Below are positions 22,263 to 35,100 of a stretch of DNA of 64,000 bases, piece after piece (the stretch's first letter is position 1; every line of letters starts with the position of its first letter). The notes beneath the pieces are model-generated. The model saw only the letters and a list, made by a program, of their open reading frames with translations. It did no database searches and was not told the DNA's origin. The position numbers were made by a program, and so were the translations under genes. The stretch lies in NCBI GenBank assembly GCA_022495995.1, contig JAFEMH010005432.1, forward strand, positions 1-64,000. Direction: 5' to 3'. Source of the DNA: Adenophora triphylla var. japonica (lineage: Eukaryota > Streptophyta > Magnoliopsida > Asterales > Campanulaceae).

Positions 22263-22639
22263 AAATAGCATATATTTCTTCTTTAAAAAATAAATTAAAT
22301 GAGATAATAATGTAATTAATTTAATAATAGAAACTTTATAAATATTTATTTCATAATTTTTTGAAGGAATTTTCTTTGTTTTCAAATGATACAATTTAAA
22401 ATTAAATAGTTTTAAAATAAAAAGTATTCAAATCTTCAAATCTTCAAACTAATTATATTATTCAAATTTAACAAATTATTCAAAATAAATGAGTCTTCAA
22501 ATTTTAAAACTAATTATGATTTTCAAATCTTCAAAGTCTTAAAAAAATCTTTAGGTATTCAATATTTCTATTGCTTCAAATTCTTTAAATTTGTTGAATT
22601 TTCTTCTTCTTCTAGTATATTTCTCGCAAAAATTACTCG

Positions 22640-23640
22640 TTGAGATTGTTTTTTAGCCTTTCATAATCATCATTTTCAACATCCCGAAATGTGCCTTGTT
22701 TATTAAATCTGCGTCATCCCAATATGCAAGACAAATCAATCTCTCGATAAAAGCGGGCTTGAGTTGGTTTCGATTTGACGTAACGACTCTTCCTGCAGCA
22801 CTAAAGCAGCCTCTGATGCTACCGTGGACACCGAAGGGGTAAGTATATCACGTGCCATCACCGAAAGAATAGGATAAATATTATAATGCGATTTTCACTA
22901 TTGTAGAACATTCAAGTTTTCAACAATCTAAGGGGTAATATGGGATTTCAAGGTATTGGTGTAATTCATCTACACCACTTTGAGAACCACTAATAGATAA
23001 GGATGAAGTTTTTTCTTTTGTCACGAAACCCATCTTTTTTTTAACATTTTTTGTTGCTCGACCCACTTTTCTGTCGCATGTTGTGTTTGGTCCCTTTAGT
23101 AACATCGTTATCAAATCGACGTCCACTTTTGGTTAAGTGACACATGGTATATTAAGTTGCGTTTGCATGGCACCATCTATCCCTTTAGCGGCTTCCCGGT
23201 CATTTTTATCCATGTGCCTCTTTACATGGGAGGTACCATTAACACCCGCCGAATTTAAAAAATTTGAGCACATTTTGTAGTTGGTCTTTGTTCACCGTCA
23301 ATAATTACTAAATCATATAAATGGGCATATTTGGACACTCTAGGTTGTGTATTTGCCTTACCCTTACACTTACCCTTACCCCTTACCCCTTATCCCTTAC
23401 CCCACTAGGTGCACTACCCGAGGCAACATCGGTAGTAGGTATATTTGAAATTGTGCGGATTTCGTGGGTGACTTTTACATCGTCATTCTTATCCCCATCC
23501 CCACCCTCATCTATGTCTTCTATGTGATGATATGCTATAGATGTATAGTTTGTGTTGGGCTCATTCATCCAATTTGGGGTCGAATCCGGAGTATAGTCGA
23601 GAAATGGAGGGGTGTTGATTGGGTTCGAGGATTAATTAAT
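22640..23640 (-). pseudogene. hAT transposase remnant (BED finger and dimerisation domain), copy 1
   Basis: Read on the minus strand from about 23640: an acidic N-terminal part (MNEPNTNYTSIAYHH), then at 23170-23310 a degenerate BED-type zinc finger (KCAQIF ... NGTSHVKRHMDKN in shifted frames), a short linker, then at 22690-22990 the hAT C-terminal dimerisation region (DELHQYLEI, YPILSVMARDIL, PSVSTVASE, then after a frameshift GRVVTSNRNQLKPAF). The catalytic core that should separate finger and dimerisation domain is absent. Stops replace the WW pair before YPILS. Confidence 0.75.
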
Positions 23641-24625
23641 TAGATCAAACATAATTTGATCATTATGGTGCAAAAGGAAATTATCTATTGGTACTAAATT
23701 TTGATGGGGTACATTTTGTGGGGTTTGATTTTGTGGTGGGGTTGAGATATACAAATATATCATTAACTAGATCTTTTATAATAACTAGCAATATAAATTA
23801 CCTAGCAATTAATATTAAAAATGCAACACTTAAAAAAATATTTTTTGAATTTTCGAAAATTTATAAGGATTAAATACTTTTGGCAATAATTTACTAAAAA
23901 TAAAAGTAAACAATTATAATTTTTTTTGTAATTTTCATAATAAAAGTAATTTTTTTGAAATTTTTAAAATTTATGAAGATTAAAAAAAATAACTAATTAA
24001 CACAATATTTAACTAGCGAGTAAACAATTAAATACTTAAAACAATAAAATTACCTTCGACTTTTACGATTGAATCACAAACATTCGTTTTGGAAATAATT
24101 TGTTGATTTTGGTTTGAGAGAATTCTATGATGGATTGAATTTTTTTGTGAGAAAAATAGTAAAACTTACTCTTCTATTTGTAGTAATTATAAATTCATTT
24201 TGTACCAAATTTACCTCTAAATATGGCTGTTGGGAGGTGTAATTATGTCCCAAAAAATTAAAATCTGATAAATGAGCTGTTATGTGTAAATTGAACGAAA
24301 ATACCCATCAAACGAATTTATTAACATATATATTTGATGACATTTTATACATTTACAAAAAAAAAAAAGTTGAACGGGCCACGAACCCAACGGATCTTCT
24401 GATACGCGGGTCAAAGTCAGGGCCGTCACCATATACCCGGTCCAGGCCCGTCCCTTATACGAAGCGGGTTTCACAGGCTACCGGCGGCGGGCTCCACGGA
24501 CGCGGGCCAAACAGTACACGGACCACAGTTTGGACGGGCATCCCACGGGGGACACGGCCCATAATGGCCAACTCCACTTAGTACTATTTTGAAAATAGTT
24601 ATTGATACAGCAATAAAAACATTAT

Positions 24626-25278
24626 TGAACATACCAAAAGTGTCGAATTGGGCCAAACGAGTAGAGCCCAATTACATATAACGTTGGCACCCACATTCTC
24701 AATGAAACTAATCCAATCAGATCAAGGCCCAAGGCCCATCTCACCCATCAGTCGACTAAGCCCATGGTCCGACTTACAGGTCCCGACCTAACTTAGTCCG
24801 ACCTCAGGATCCATGATACTATTCGGGTACGAACCATGCTCTGCAGACGGTCGGGTCGACCATTCCACGAGTGGCGACCTCGACCTAAATCGGCCAAGTG
24901 ACGACGACACTTGCCGGCTTATTTGGTCAATCAATGCTCACAACTACATCCCTACAAATCAGGGACCGTTATAGACACGTGCCCATGACCAAGTAACCGC
25001 CGCTATAATCTCGGAGGACATGCTGCCTCCCCAAAAATACATCACTCTTGCCTATAAATACTTCATCACTACCAAACGGTAAAGGGTAACTGCCATTTTG
25101 TTATCAGAATTCATTATTCTATACATTTTGAGCTATATACAACTGTGATCTTACTCTCACGCCCGAGCGTCTTCGCCGGAGACACATCCGGCTAGTCGTG
25201 GGTTCATTTTAGTCAAGGAGCCGGGTGATCGGTCTGCCACGTGGAGGAAGATTGATAAGCACAATTCCTGCAGCATCA
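24626..25278 (+). repeat. 5' LTR of element B
   Basis: Runs from TGAACATACC to CTGCAGCATCA, 653 bp, and matches the 3' LTR at 35948-36606 with few substitutions and small indels (clustered near 24840-24905 and 25200-25240). A TATA box TATAAATA at 25053-25060 marks the likely transcription start region. The immediately preceding five bases are ATTAT, against GTTAT after the 3' LTR. Confidence 0.9.
25053..25060 (+). promoter_or_regulatory. TATA box of element B LTR
   Basis: TATAAATA, also at 36377-36384 in the 3' LTR. Position and sequence fit a U3 promoter. Confidence 0.6.
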
Positions 25279-25281
25279 GTT

Positions 25282-25301
25282 TGGTTCCATTGCCGGGAAA
25301 C
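25282..25301 (+). other. Primer-binding site of element B
   Basis: TGGTTCCATTGCCGGGAAAC starts three bases after the LTR. It resembles the complement of a tRNA-Asp 3' end with a few mismatches; the tRNA is inferred. Confidence 0.65.
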
Positions 25302-25343
25302 GTGCTTTAGACTTGACTTCGAAAACTTCATCAACCTGCAACA

Positions 25344-27347
25344 ATGGTGACTTCAGAAGGACATGTGTCTGAGGCTTCACTTGGGCATGAAGAAGTGAAC
25401 AACAATAACAACAACAACACTAATGCAAATGCAAATGCTGAAAACTTGAATTTGCCTCCTCCCCCACCAAATCGTCCTCATGGTAGAGCCACGCGCTCTA
25501 CCGGTGTCGTTGATGGCGGGGGTTTGCACGACACAAGGAGAGGCAAAAGGCACATGGATGGGCAAGGAGCTCCACCTCCCAAACGTCCCACTGCTCAGGT
25601 GAACGTTGGAAACAGGGCAGGTCCTTCCACCAACCCTATGAGCAAGAAGGAGATGATGTTAGAAAGGGCCCAGATTTTGGCCGACTTAATAGCTATGGAA
25701 GAGGCGGAAGCGGGCCGATGTACGCTACGAAAGAATGGATCGTACTCGGGTCTCTAATGGACAACGAGAGCTAGGAGTATGAGGCCAAATGAAGGTGTGG
25801 GACGAGAATGGAGACAACGGGATAGTTCGAGAGAGCCCCTACTATCGTGCGTGTGCCGAGTAACGACCTAAGGGCCGGCCTCGATAGAAACGAGAGAGCG
25901 GGAGGCTCAATCGATTTGAGAACTCATCTAACGGCCAACGAAACAGGCATGTTTCTCCGGCCCGAACGCAAAGATCGGGATCTCGAAAGAGACAGGAATG
26001 GGCGCGAGGTCGCCTATAAGAGAGGAGAGGCGCGGGTCGCCACTTGGATATGACGGGCGCGGAGTCGCCATCTGTTCTTGAGAGGCGCGGGTCGCCTCCC
26101 AGTAACAGGCATAGATCCCCGATCGGATCGAGAGAGGGCCAATTCCCGTAGAGACGGGAGGAGTAGGCGGTGACTCCTCCCGGGAGTGAAGGTCGAGAGA
26201 TCGAATGCTTTGTTCCCCCTCCCGGGAGATGAAAGACCCGATGCAAGGGAATGGTTGTTGATGAAAAGAAGTTCGAACAATGGGAGGAGGAGAAGAAAAA
26301 GGAGATTGGAAAGGTTGAAGCGAATTGACTTTACTCTTCGACCCTTCTCCAAAGAAATCGAGATAGTCGACCTCCTCCTACCTTGAGTGCCTCTTACGGA
26401 GAAATATTCGGGATCCGCAATGCAAAGAGTCACATACTGACATCTGGAGGCCACTATGTGCTTTGTCGCCAATGAAGATGACAACATGTGCAAAGCTCTC
26501 CTAAGCACACTTCTTGGGGCGGCGTTAACTTGGTTGATGGTTTGGGCTGGCGATAGCATCACCACTTGGACGGAGCTTCGGGACAAAGTTCTTAGATCGC
26601 TTCTCGGCTGCGGGAGCTCGGAAGACGGCGCATCGCGGACTGAATAACTTGGTGCGGGCGAAGAATGAAAGCTCGATGAGCTACTTCACCAAGTTCAAAG
26701 AAATGGTGGATAAGATAGAGGAAGACATCAACGATAGGGAGGTCATCAAGCTTCCGAAACGGTATTTCTTCGGCGAGACATGGACTACGAGCTCACGGTC
26801 CGGACGGTGACAACTCGACGGGAGTTGTTCGAAAAGGTGTATAATGTCGCCTAGGCGAGGAAAGGAAGGAGAAGAAGAGTGGTAAGAGCCCCAAGGTGGA
26901 AGCCACCGATGACAAGAAGGACTCCAACAAGAATGGAGGGAACAATAAGAACGGAAAGAAACGAGAACTAGGGCAACGAGAGAAAGTGCCGAGGCTTTCA
27001 CTCCCCTTACGGTGAGTCGAACAGAGATAATGAATGCTGTCGAGTTAGCCCCCCTGTCCCAATGAACCCAGGCAACAAATTCAGAAGGGACAATAGCAAA
27101 TATTGTGACTACCACAAAGACACTGGGCATCTCACAGAGGACTGCTTGGGTTAAAGCGTATCATCCAAAGAATGGTCGACCGGGGAGACTCGACGCTTAT
27201 GTGAAGAGGCCTCAAGTGGAGGAGGTGAACGGCCAGCGGGTGGACAACAAGGACCTAGGCGGCCTAGGCTGGACACAGGGGTCATCACGAACAAGCAAGC
27301 AACAAGGCCATTAAGCACAAGATATTCCGGCTCAATAAAGGCTCCAC
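25344..27347 (+). pseudogene. gag of element B (heavily frameshifted)
   Basis: Starts MVTSEGHVSEASLGHEE with an Asn-rich and Pro-rich leader; the first frame is open to 25757. The Arg/Ser-rich part follows in other frames to about 26200. The capsid part is recognisable near 26450-26850 in pieces, and the zinc knuckle CDYHKDTGHLTEDC lies at about 27105-27150. Collinear with gag of A, but more often broken. Confidence 0.8.
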
Positions 27348-27845
27348 GTGTGCCTCCAAGGAGAGAAATCAGAAGATGAGGCGATCAGCTTCTACCCCCA
27401 CGAATTGGCAACTAATATGGCGGCTAGGGAGCAAGTTCTCGTCATCCCAGGTCTCATAGACGGATGTACGACGAGCAGACTCTTAGTCGACACGGGGGCC
27501 TGCAAGGATGTGTTGTTTTACAAAACTTTCAAGGAGATGGGTCTTAATGACGAACAGTTGGAAAGATATGATGGTAGGTTGGAAGGCTTCACCAACCATC
27601 GAGTTGATGCTAAAGGCCAGATAGTGCTCGACGTCGACCTAGGCCAGCACCCCCTCAGGGTTGTCTCAAAGGTACAATTTATTGTGATTGATGTAAATAG
27701 TGACTATGCCGCCATCCTTGGAATTCTGGACGGTCGCTCTTGGGTAGTAGCCTCGATTCCTCACCGGCGAGTAAAGTTCCCCACACTTTCTTTGGAGTGG
27801 GTTGCGTACAAGGCGCAGCCCGAGCCTACCTGGATCATGTTCTAA
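27348..27845 (+). pseudogene. Aspartic protease region of element B
   Basis: A clean 165-codon frame. The active-site motif LLVDTGACKDVLF lies near residue 45 of this frame, typical of the pepsin-like retroelement protease that matures gag-pol; AAILGI and GRSW later in the frame fit the fold. Upstream gag and downstream RT are in other frames, so it is not part of a functional polyprotein. Element A lacks this segment. Confidence 0.75.
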
Positions 27846-28500
27846 GAGAAAGAAGGAAAAGGGAGCTAGAAATTGAGACTGCTGATGGTTACTTGAAGTT
27901 GTCCCAGTCAGTCACCAAAACTACCCGACTGTCAACAATCACCGACGTGGTAGAGTCGACCTATCGCTCAAATGACGAGGTCATGCTTGAGTCGACACGT
28001 CACTCTAACACTGCGAGGTCGATCCAGATGTAGTTATGGTCGATCAAGTCCTCATAGGCAACCTATGCCTCCCGGATCGACAATAACTCGGGGGCCGCCA
28101 CCGGCGAGGTTGCGAACAAGCTCGATGATATGATAGCGAGGAAGCTCCGCATTTGGGAGGCGAAGAAAGACAAAAGGTCGGGAAATCATAGTAGAAACTC
28201 TGCGGTTCGAGAGATGGACTGAGTTAGAAGGCTGTAGATGAACTAGAGTCAATCATCACCAACTCTTCCTACCCCGACCAAAAAATTCAAATTGGAAAGC
28301 GGTTATCGGTTGAGGAGCGAGCGAAATCATCAAGCTACTCAAAGAAAGCAATGATGTCTTCGCATGGAGAGTAGAGGACATGAGGGAATCAAGGAGGAGG
28401 TCATTGTTCATCGACTCGAAGTCAACCCGACCATTAAGCCTAGGCCCCGAGAAATTGAGAAGCTTTGCTCGCGACAAGGAAGAGGCTATAAGGCGAGGTA
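27846..28500 (+). pseudogene. Linker between protease and reverse transcriptase of element B
   Basis: Carries the AYLDHVLRERRKRELEIE stretch (frame 27740-28033) shared with A, then broken sequence with no named domain. Confidence 0.6.
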
Positions 28501-29660
28501 CAAAAACTTTTGAGTGCGGGTATAATCAAAGAGGCCGTTCATACAACGTGGCGGCCAACGTGGTCATGGTGAAGAAATCAAACGGCAAATGGCGGATGTG
28601 TGTCGACTTCACCACTTTGAACCTTGCATGCCCAAAGACGGTTATCCCCTTCCAAGGATCGACAAGTGGTGGATTCTATTCTTTGGGCACTCCACCCTCG
28701 GTTTCCTCGACGCTTACTCGGGATACCACCAGATTAAGATGCACGAGGACGATATAGTCAAGACGGCATTTCGGGCGGTGGGGGCATCTCTGCTACAATA
28801 TGATGCCATTTGGTTTGAAGAATGCGGGTGCAACTTATCGAGAGAATGGTGAACAAAGTCTTTGCCTCACAAATTGGTCGAAATATGGAGGCTTACGTTG
28901 ACGACATGGTCATTAAAACCAAGGCGGGAGTCACGTAGTCGACCTAAAGGAGACATTCGCCAATTTACGAGCAAACGACATGAAGCTCAATCTAGCAAAT
29001 GTGTATTCGGAGTTGCGGTGGCAAGTTCTTGGGATTTATGGTATCTCGAGAGGGGCATAGAGGCTAATCCGGAGAAGATCAAGGCTCTAGTCGACATGAA
29101 GGCTCCCACTACTATCAAAGAGATGCGGCGACTTAATGGAAGGGTAGCGGCTCTTGGCCGTTTCATATCAAAGTCGGCGAAGAGGTCTCTCCCTTTCTTG
29201 AAAGCATTAAGGGGACGAAAAGCTTTGAATGGACGGCCGAATGTCATTCGTCGTTCCAACAATTGAAAGATTATCTCGCTACTCCACCTCTCTTGAGTAG
29301 CCCGACAAGCTAGTGAGACATTGTTTGTTTATCTATCTGCGGGAGACAAGTACGTGGCATTTGTCTTGATTAGAGAGGATGAAGGGCTTCAAAAGCCGAG
29401 TGTACTACATCGGTAAAGCTTTGACAAACGTGGAAGCGGGTATTACAACGGCGAGAAAGTTGCTTATGCCCTAGTCGTAGCTTCAAGAAAGTTACGAGCT
29501 TATTTTACAGCTCATCCAATCGTGGTTCTTACCAATGCTCCCTTAAGAAAAATCTTGCACAAGCCAGGAGAGTTCGGGTCGTGCTCAATTGGTCAATTGC
29601 CCTCACTTGAATTTGACATTGAGTATCGACCTCGAAAGCGTTGAAGGCTCAAGCTCTAGG
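28501..29660 (+). pseudogene. Reverse transcriptase and RNase H of element B (broken)
   Basis: VVMVKKSNGKWRMCVDF near 28560, FLDAYSGYHQIKMHEDDIV near 28710, and the catalytic YVDD box near 28895 show reverse transcriptase. The connection and RNase H follow (LNGRVAALGRFISKSA near 29140; the ATPPLLSS-type and LTNAPLRKILHKPGE blocks to about 29570). At least six frame changes. Confidence 0.8.
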
Positions 29661-29759
29661 CGGCTTCTTGGTCGAGCTTACGTTCACCAAGGAAGATGAC
29701 GAGCGGCGAGCTCCGAAAGAAAAAGGCAAAGGGAAAGAGCCGAGTCACAAGTCGCCATC

Positions 29760-30200
29760 GCTCTACCCGTCGATTGTTGGAAGGTCTATTCGGACGGGTC
29801 GGCAACCAAAAATGTCGGTGGGCTGGAATTGTCTTGGTCGAGCAGTGCGGGGCTGTATACGAGGAATCGCTAAGGTTCAAATTTGACGCTTCCAACAACC
29901 AAGTGAATATGAAGCCTTGATTGCGGCTATCGAATATGCCAAGTGTTTTGGAGCGACTAAGATCATGGCCTACGTGACTCACAATTGATAGTCAACCAGG
30001 TCGGGCGAATACGAAGTGCTCGGTTCTACTCTCATCAAATCTGCGACCTGGTGAAAGAAGCTGATAAAGGACTTAGAATTTTGGGAGATTGAAGGATTGG
30101 AAGAGAAGATAACGAAATTTGGCTGATCTCCTTTCGAAACTTGCTACTTCGGATGAGCCACATGGCGAGCCTATCTCCTTCCTCGAAAATCCGACATGAG
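29760..30200 (+). pseudogene. Second (archaeal-type) RNase H of element B
   Basis: SDGSATKNVGG-like start near 29800, GIVLVEQCGAVYEESLRF at about 29830, and EDNE...ADLLSKLATSDEPHG-like end near 30170, in mixed frames. This domain pair is a Tat hallmark. Confidence 0.65.
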
Positions 30201-30229
30201 AGGGTAAAAATTCGGTGCATAGATGATCC

Positions 30230-31479
30230 CTCAAGAAATTGGACTCGGGAGAAGTGTTGGATCGAGGAAATGAAAGCATACTTGCAAAGTGGCGAGCTCC
30301 CGGAAGGACGAGAAGAAGGCTCGAGCTATCAAAAAGAAAGCTCAGAGATATGTCATTCAAGGAGGCGATACGTTCGGAAGATCTTATACTCGGCCATTGC
30401 TAAAGTGCATCCACCCTCGAGAGGTCGCCCTATTGATACATGAAGTACACGGTGGGATGCTGTGGTGGACACCGGGGGCAGGACTCTTGCGAGACAAGTT
30501 AATCACTTTGGGATACTGCGGCCACATATGAGAGGCGACACTCGCGGCTTTGTTCAGCAATGTGATCAATGCCAAAGGTTTGCCAACTTACCTCACATGC
30601 CTACAACCGAAGCGAGACTCCGGTAATTGCGGCTGGCCATTCGACATGTGGGGTGTCGACTTGATTGGACCCTTCCCTCCCGCAGGAAATTGCAAGTATG
30701 TGATCGTTGCTATAGATTACTTCACTAAATGGGTTGAGGCTAAACCATTAGCTCGCATCACGGAGGAGAATGCTATAAACTTCATTCATGATTTCATTTG
30801 GTGCCGATTTGGTTTTCCAAGAGCCATAGTATCGACAACGGTGCAATTCTCGAGCTTTCGAAGCGAGAAATGAGCGAGTGGGAATCAAGCATTGGCAATC
30901 TTACGTCGCCTACCCTCAAGGAAATGGGCAAGGCTGACGGCGAATAAACTTGTCCTATCATCACTCAAGACGGGACTCGTAGGTCGGCGCAACAAGCTGG
31001 TTGGACGAACTCCCACTTGCTCTTTGGGCGGTCAGGTACAACCACTCGGGGGCTACGGGGAAACCCCTTTGCTCTTACGTATGGGTCGGAGGCTATGGCA
31101 CCTGTGAGCTCGAGATTCCCCTTTGCTAGAGTGACTTTCTTCAATCGGGAGCAAAATGATAACAACGAGATTGATCGACTGGATCGATCGACGAAGCGAG
31201 AAACTTGACCTACCTCAGAATGGTCGACTACAAACGGCGAACTAAAAGTTACCATGACAAGAGGGTCAAAGCAAGGTCGTTCCAAGTTGGGGATTACGTA
31301 TTGAGAAAGATTGAGGCAACGGGCGAAGGACCCGGCGGAATAAACTATCTCCTAATTGGGAAGGTCCGTATGTGGTCACTCGAGTCGTCGAAGAAGGAAC
31401 CTACATGATAGCTCATCCCGGAGGTGACGAGTTGAAACATCCTTGGCATGCTACTCACCTCATCAAATACTACTTCTAG
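30230..31479 (+). pseudogene. Integrase of element B (broken)
   Basis: Zinc-binding region near 30440-30600 (the CDQCQRFANLPHMP-type sequence in shifted frames). The frame 30550-30873 holds MWGVDLIGPFPPAGNCKY with a catalytic Asp, and FTKWVEAKPLA. The segment around 30830 that should hold the second Asp is altered by a shift. The C-terminal part ends HPWHATHLIKYYF at 31479, as in A. Confidence 0.8.
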
Positions 31480-32188
31480 TTTCAATTTCAAAGTTCAAGT
31501 TTATGTTAAAGCTAGTTTCGAATTGATGTAAAGCATGATTCCCACTTCAATGAAAAGAAGCGGTTTATTCGATCAAACATAGTGTTACGTTAATATCAAC
31601 AAGCTCGACTCTTAGTCAGCTTCGTTCCAACAAAGCTCGATTCTTAATCAGCTTTGATTACTTAACAAGTCCGACTCTTAGTCGACTTTGTTCTAATGAG
31701 CTCGACTCTTAGTCAGTTCATCTTAGCTCGACTCTTAGTCGGCTTCACCTATTAGGCTCGACTCTTAGTCGGCTTCGTTCTAACAAGCTCGATTCTAAAT
31801 CGGCTTCGTTCACTTAACAAGTCCGATTCTTAGTCGACTTCGTTTTAATAAACTCGATCCTTGGTCGGTTTGTTAGATTTATCTCGACCCTAGGTCGGCC
31901 ACAATAATAATAACGAGGTTCGACTCATGGTCAATCTTGTTCAAAGGAAAAAGTTAACCAAGTACGAGGTCGACTAAATCAACAAGATTAGGTCGCCTCT
32001 AGGCTTAAGTTGACTCATTTACCCTATCTATATCTAAGCTCGACACTTATTTCAACAAGCATACAACATTCATGAATCAAAAGTCAGCTAAGATTGGATG
32101 TAATAAGTCTCCCAGCGGGCCAAGACTTAAGAAAAATAAACTTACAAAAATATTTTGCCTCCCAAAAAACTGGGCCAAGGCATTTGAA
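31480..32188 (+). repeat. Tandem-repeat region after integrase in element B
   Basis: From about 31590 to 31900 a degenerate unit of the type agctcgactcttagtcggctt repeats about ten times at 25-60 bp spacing. It is equivalent to 3270-3645 in element A. No gene. Confidence 0.8.
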
Positions 32189-35100
32189 TTATGTTAAAGC
32201 AAAAAACAAGAAATTGTTTGGAACTTGTTCATTACAAACCCAACAAAACAATTCGGGAGTCTGACGACATCGGCACAGTCGTCGATAGCGGCTCGACCCT
32301 CTTCCTCTCCTTGTTCTTTGAGGATCGAAAGGTTTACCCGACTCAGAATAAATTTGTTCATCCATTGTCTCCATAGCTTCGGCATCATCAAGCTCGCCAA
32401 AACCACATCAAAATTTACGTCGGGGACGGGGGAGCCTCCCACTTTTCACAATGATCTTCTTCATCTTCTGGGCAATAAAGGCCAAGTCGTTCTCAAGATA
32501 GGGAACAAGCGAATGACCTTGGCGGCTGCCATGTCGTACTGGGACTCAGAAAACCAACGAGCTAATTGCTCGATGGTAACTGTAGACGAAGGATCCACCA
32601 GTGCACGACGGGCCATGTGCCTCTTCCCAACCTCGAGAAAGTCTTGGGCCTTGGCCACTATGGCATTATAAAACTCATCCCCTTCCTTGAACTTCTCCAC
32701 AGCATCAGGGCCAGCTTTCTTCAGAGCCTCCTTCCACTTAGCTCGAGCTGAGTTATGCTCCTCGTTAAGCTCCTTCAAGAAAGAATCTTTATCAGCAAGA
32801 AGTTTGGTGACGGTGGCAAGCTCAACCTTAGTCCTCTCATGAGCAAGGCGCTCTGCATCAATCTCTGAAGTCACTTCTTTAAGCTTGGACTCAGATGCTT
32901 CAAGGTCGGCTAGAGCTTTGGTCTTCACCGCCTCATTGGCTTCAAAAGAGTTGTCCAAATCATTGTATAGCTCCTTCAGATCCGCAAGCTCTTTAGCCTT
33001 TTTGGAATAGTCCTGAAGGGCTTGTCTCTCCCTTTCAATTGAGGCCCTCCAAGAGCTTTTGGCACCTTTCGACCATGGTCAGATTCTGCATACCAAAGAG
33101 AACAAAGAAGTGTTAGCTCGAGACTTCGGTTGGTCGAGTAAAAGAATGAACGACTAAAATAAAAAGTGAAAGAGAAAGTAACAAGTTACCTCACTATGAG
33201 CCATTCCAGAGCGAGCAGAAAATTCCTCGGGGGTAATCCCCTTATCAGCAAAATGGGTTAGAAGATCGACATCTATGGCCCTCCTAACAATCACTTGGCC
33301 CAGGCTCATGTCAGGATAGCGACGGCTCAAGCTGTTAAACCCTTCCAGTGGAGGAACATCACTCAGCCTCTTCATCTTTTCATCCGAGACTCCTTCTTGG
33401 GAGGAATGAAGAGGCTGGTGGAGGCAATTGGGTCGAGGACACGAGACTTGCCCTTCTCGAGATCGGGACCTTTTCTTCGAGCTTATAGGACGATCGTCCT
33501 CTTCTTCCATATCATCTTCATCAACGTTGACGACCAATAAAGGGCTAGCCTCCATCATCCCGGCTCCGAGAGGTCTCCATATTGGCGTCTTGATTTGGGT
33601 CGGAGCTCAAACTTGCCCTTCTTGACCTATGGGAATCACCACCTCCTTCATTGGCATCATTAGATTGGGTGCCGCTTTGCAAAGGGTCTTCCTGCTCAAC
33701 CTCTTCCATCGGGATCATTCCAGCAACATCCTTCGGAAGTAAAGTATTCCTAGCAGCAGCTTCTCTCTCCCTGCTCGCCTTAGCATTGGCGGCCCATGAG
33801 CCCTCTTGGCTTTCCTCTTGTCGAAACCCCAACAATGCGCACCATATTTGCTTCTTGTTCGGGAGTTAAAAGCTGCACGACATCAAAAGAATCAAGTGTT
33901 AGCTCGACAATTCAAAGCTGAGTTCTATGTACGAATTGAATAACTCTACATACGAGCAGCAATTTGATAAAGAGTCACAATTCGAAATAGTTCTATGTAC
34001 GAGCTAACTAAGTTCTACATACGAAGCGAGACAACGGACGACCTAAGAGTTGTATATGCAGTTAAAAACAACGCTATGTGCCAATGATAAGCTACTTATG
34101 CAAGTTAACAATGGACGAGCTAATGAATGCAGGCCAAGTAAATCCTTACCACCAACATGCTCTCCTCGGTCTTTGCAGTAATTTTCATTCTTCTGGCAAA
34201 ATTGACAATTCTCCTTCAACCTACCCAAGGAATGAGTAACCCAGTCCGGATATACCTGGCCTCTCAAAACAGGAACAAGGGGTTCTACCACTCCATCCCC
34301 AGGCATCATCCCAGCTTGGATGTAGTTATATTTGGTTGTCCCTAACACCTCCCAGCTAATGGGCCTCTTTGCGACCAACGCACACAACTTCCTATACAAG
34401 GTCTGGTGCCATGGAGGCTCCCAGTAGTTTTCCTCGTCAACAGTGTCTGACTCACTACCTGGCAAGGGGAACTCCCATCCCAGCCTGCTCTCAACTAAAA
34501 CTACATAGGAATTCCAGCTGCTATGTTTGTTGGGAAGGTTGGTGAATAATTTTGGAGAATTGGGTTTTGAAGGAGTACTAATCCCCCAATCTGCCTTGTC
34601 GAGCTTTGGGGCAAAAAATTCTTTGAAGACTCTCATGCAAGGTTCATGGCCTAGAAACCTGCATACCATGGCAAAGCACACTAGTACTCTGCAAGTGTTG
34701 GCCCCAAGCTGAAGAGGAAGAGCATCCATGCACTCCGAAACTCGTTGATGAAAGGATCTAAGGGCAACCTCAACCCCGCCTCAAGCGTCCATAAAAGAAG
34801 GCCACCCTAGTGGCGTCAGTAGTGAAGCTGGTACGGAACTTGGCCATAAAGTCCGCCTTGCTAAGGATGGTTATCCTATAATCCACTCTACTTACTCCAC
34901 AGAAATCATAAATCATGTTGTATCGGGACTCCATATTTTTCTTCCCTCGAAGAGGCCTACTGGGTATATATCCTCTCTCGTTCTTCCCCGGTACAACGGA
35001 GGAACCAAATGCATTCACAATTCGGGGCCGAGAGGAGGTCGAAGCGGCATTTCCTTCTTGAGTTGTCATATACGTACAAGAAGAAGGAGAAACAGGGGAG

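Larger units (their letters stand above)
21838..24576 (-). mobile_element. hAT transposon with internally deleted transposase, copy 1
   Basis: Ends TAGAGATGGCCAAACGGGC and inverted TGGAGTTGGCCATTATGGGC; flanks CGTAGTAC (21830-21837) and CTTAGTAC (24577-24584), 7 of 8 matching. Subterminal regions are rich in cggcccgt/acgggcc words. It carries transposase remnants on the minus strand. Copy 2 spans 43174-47178 with a LINE inside. Confidence 0.85.
15430..24596 (+). repeat. Tandem array, copy 1 (interrupted by element B at its right end)
   Basis: Collinear and same-strand with 36960-47550. Shared order: the tctataaagccagcc promoter-like block, a small open frame, the hAT-like nested stack, a Stowaway, and a BED-type hAT. 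The right end of the unit continues after element B at 36612. Copy 1 alone has MITEs at 18002, 18660, 19336 and a MULE-like insert at 20513. Confidence 0.85.
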
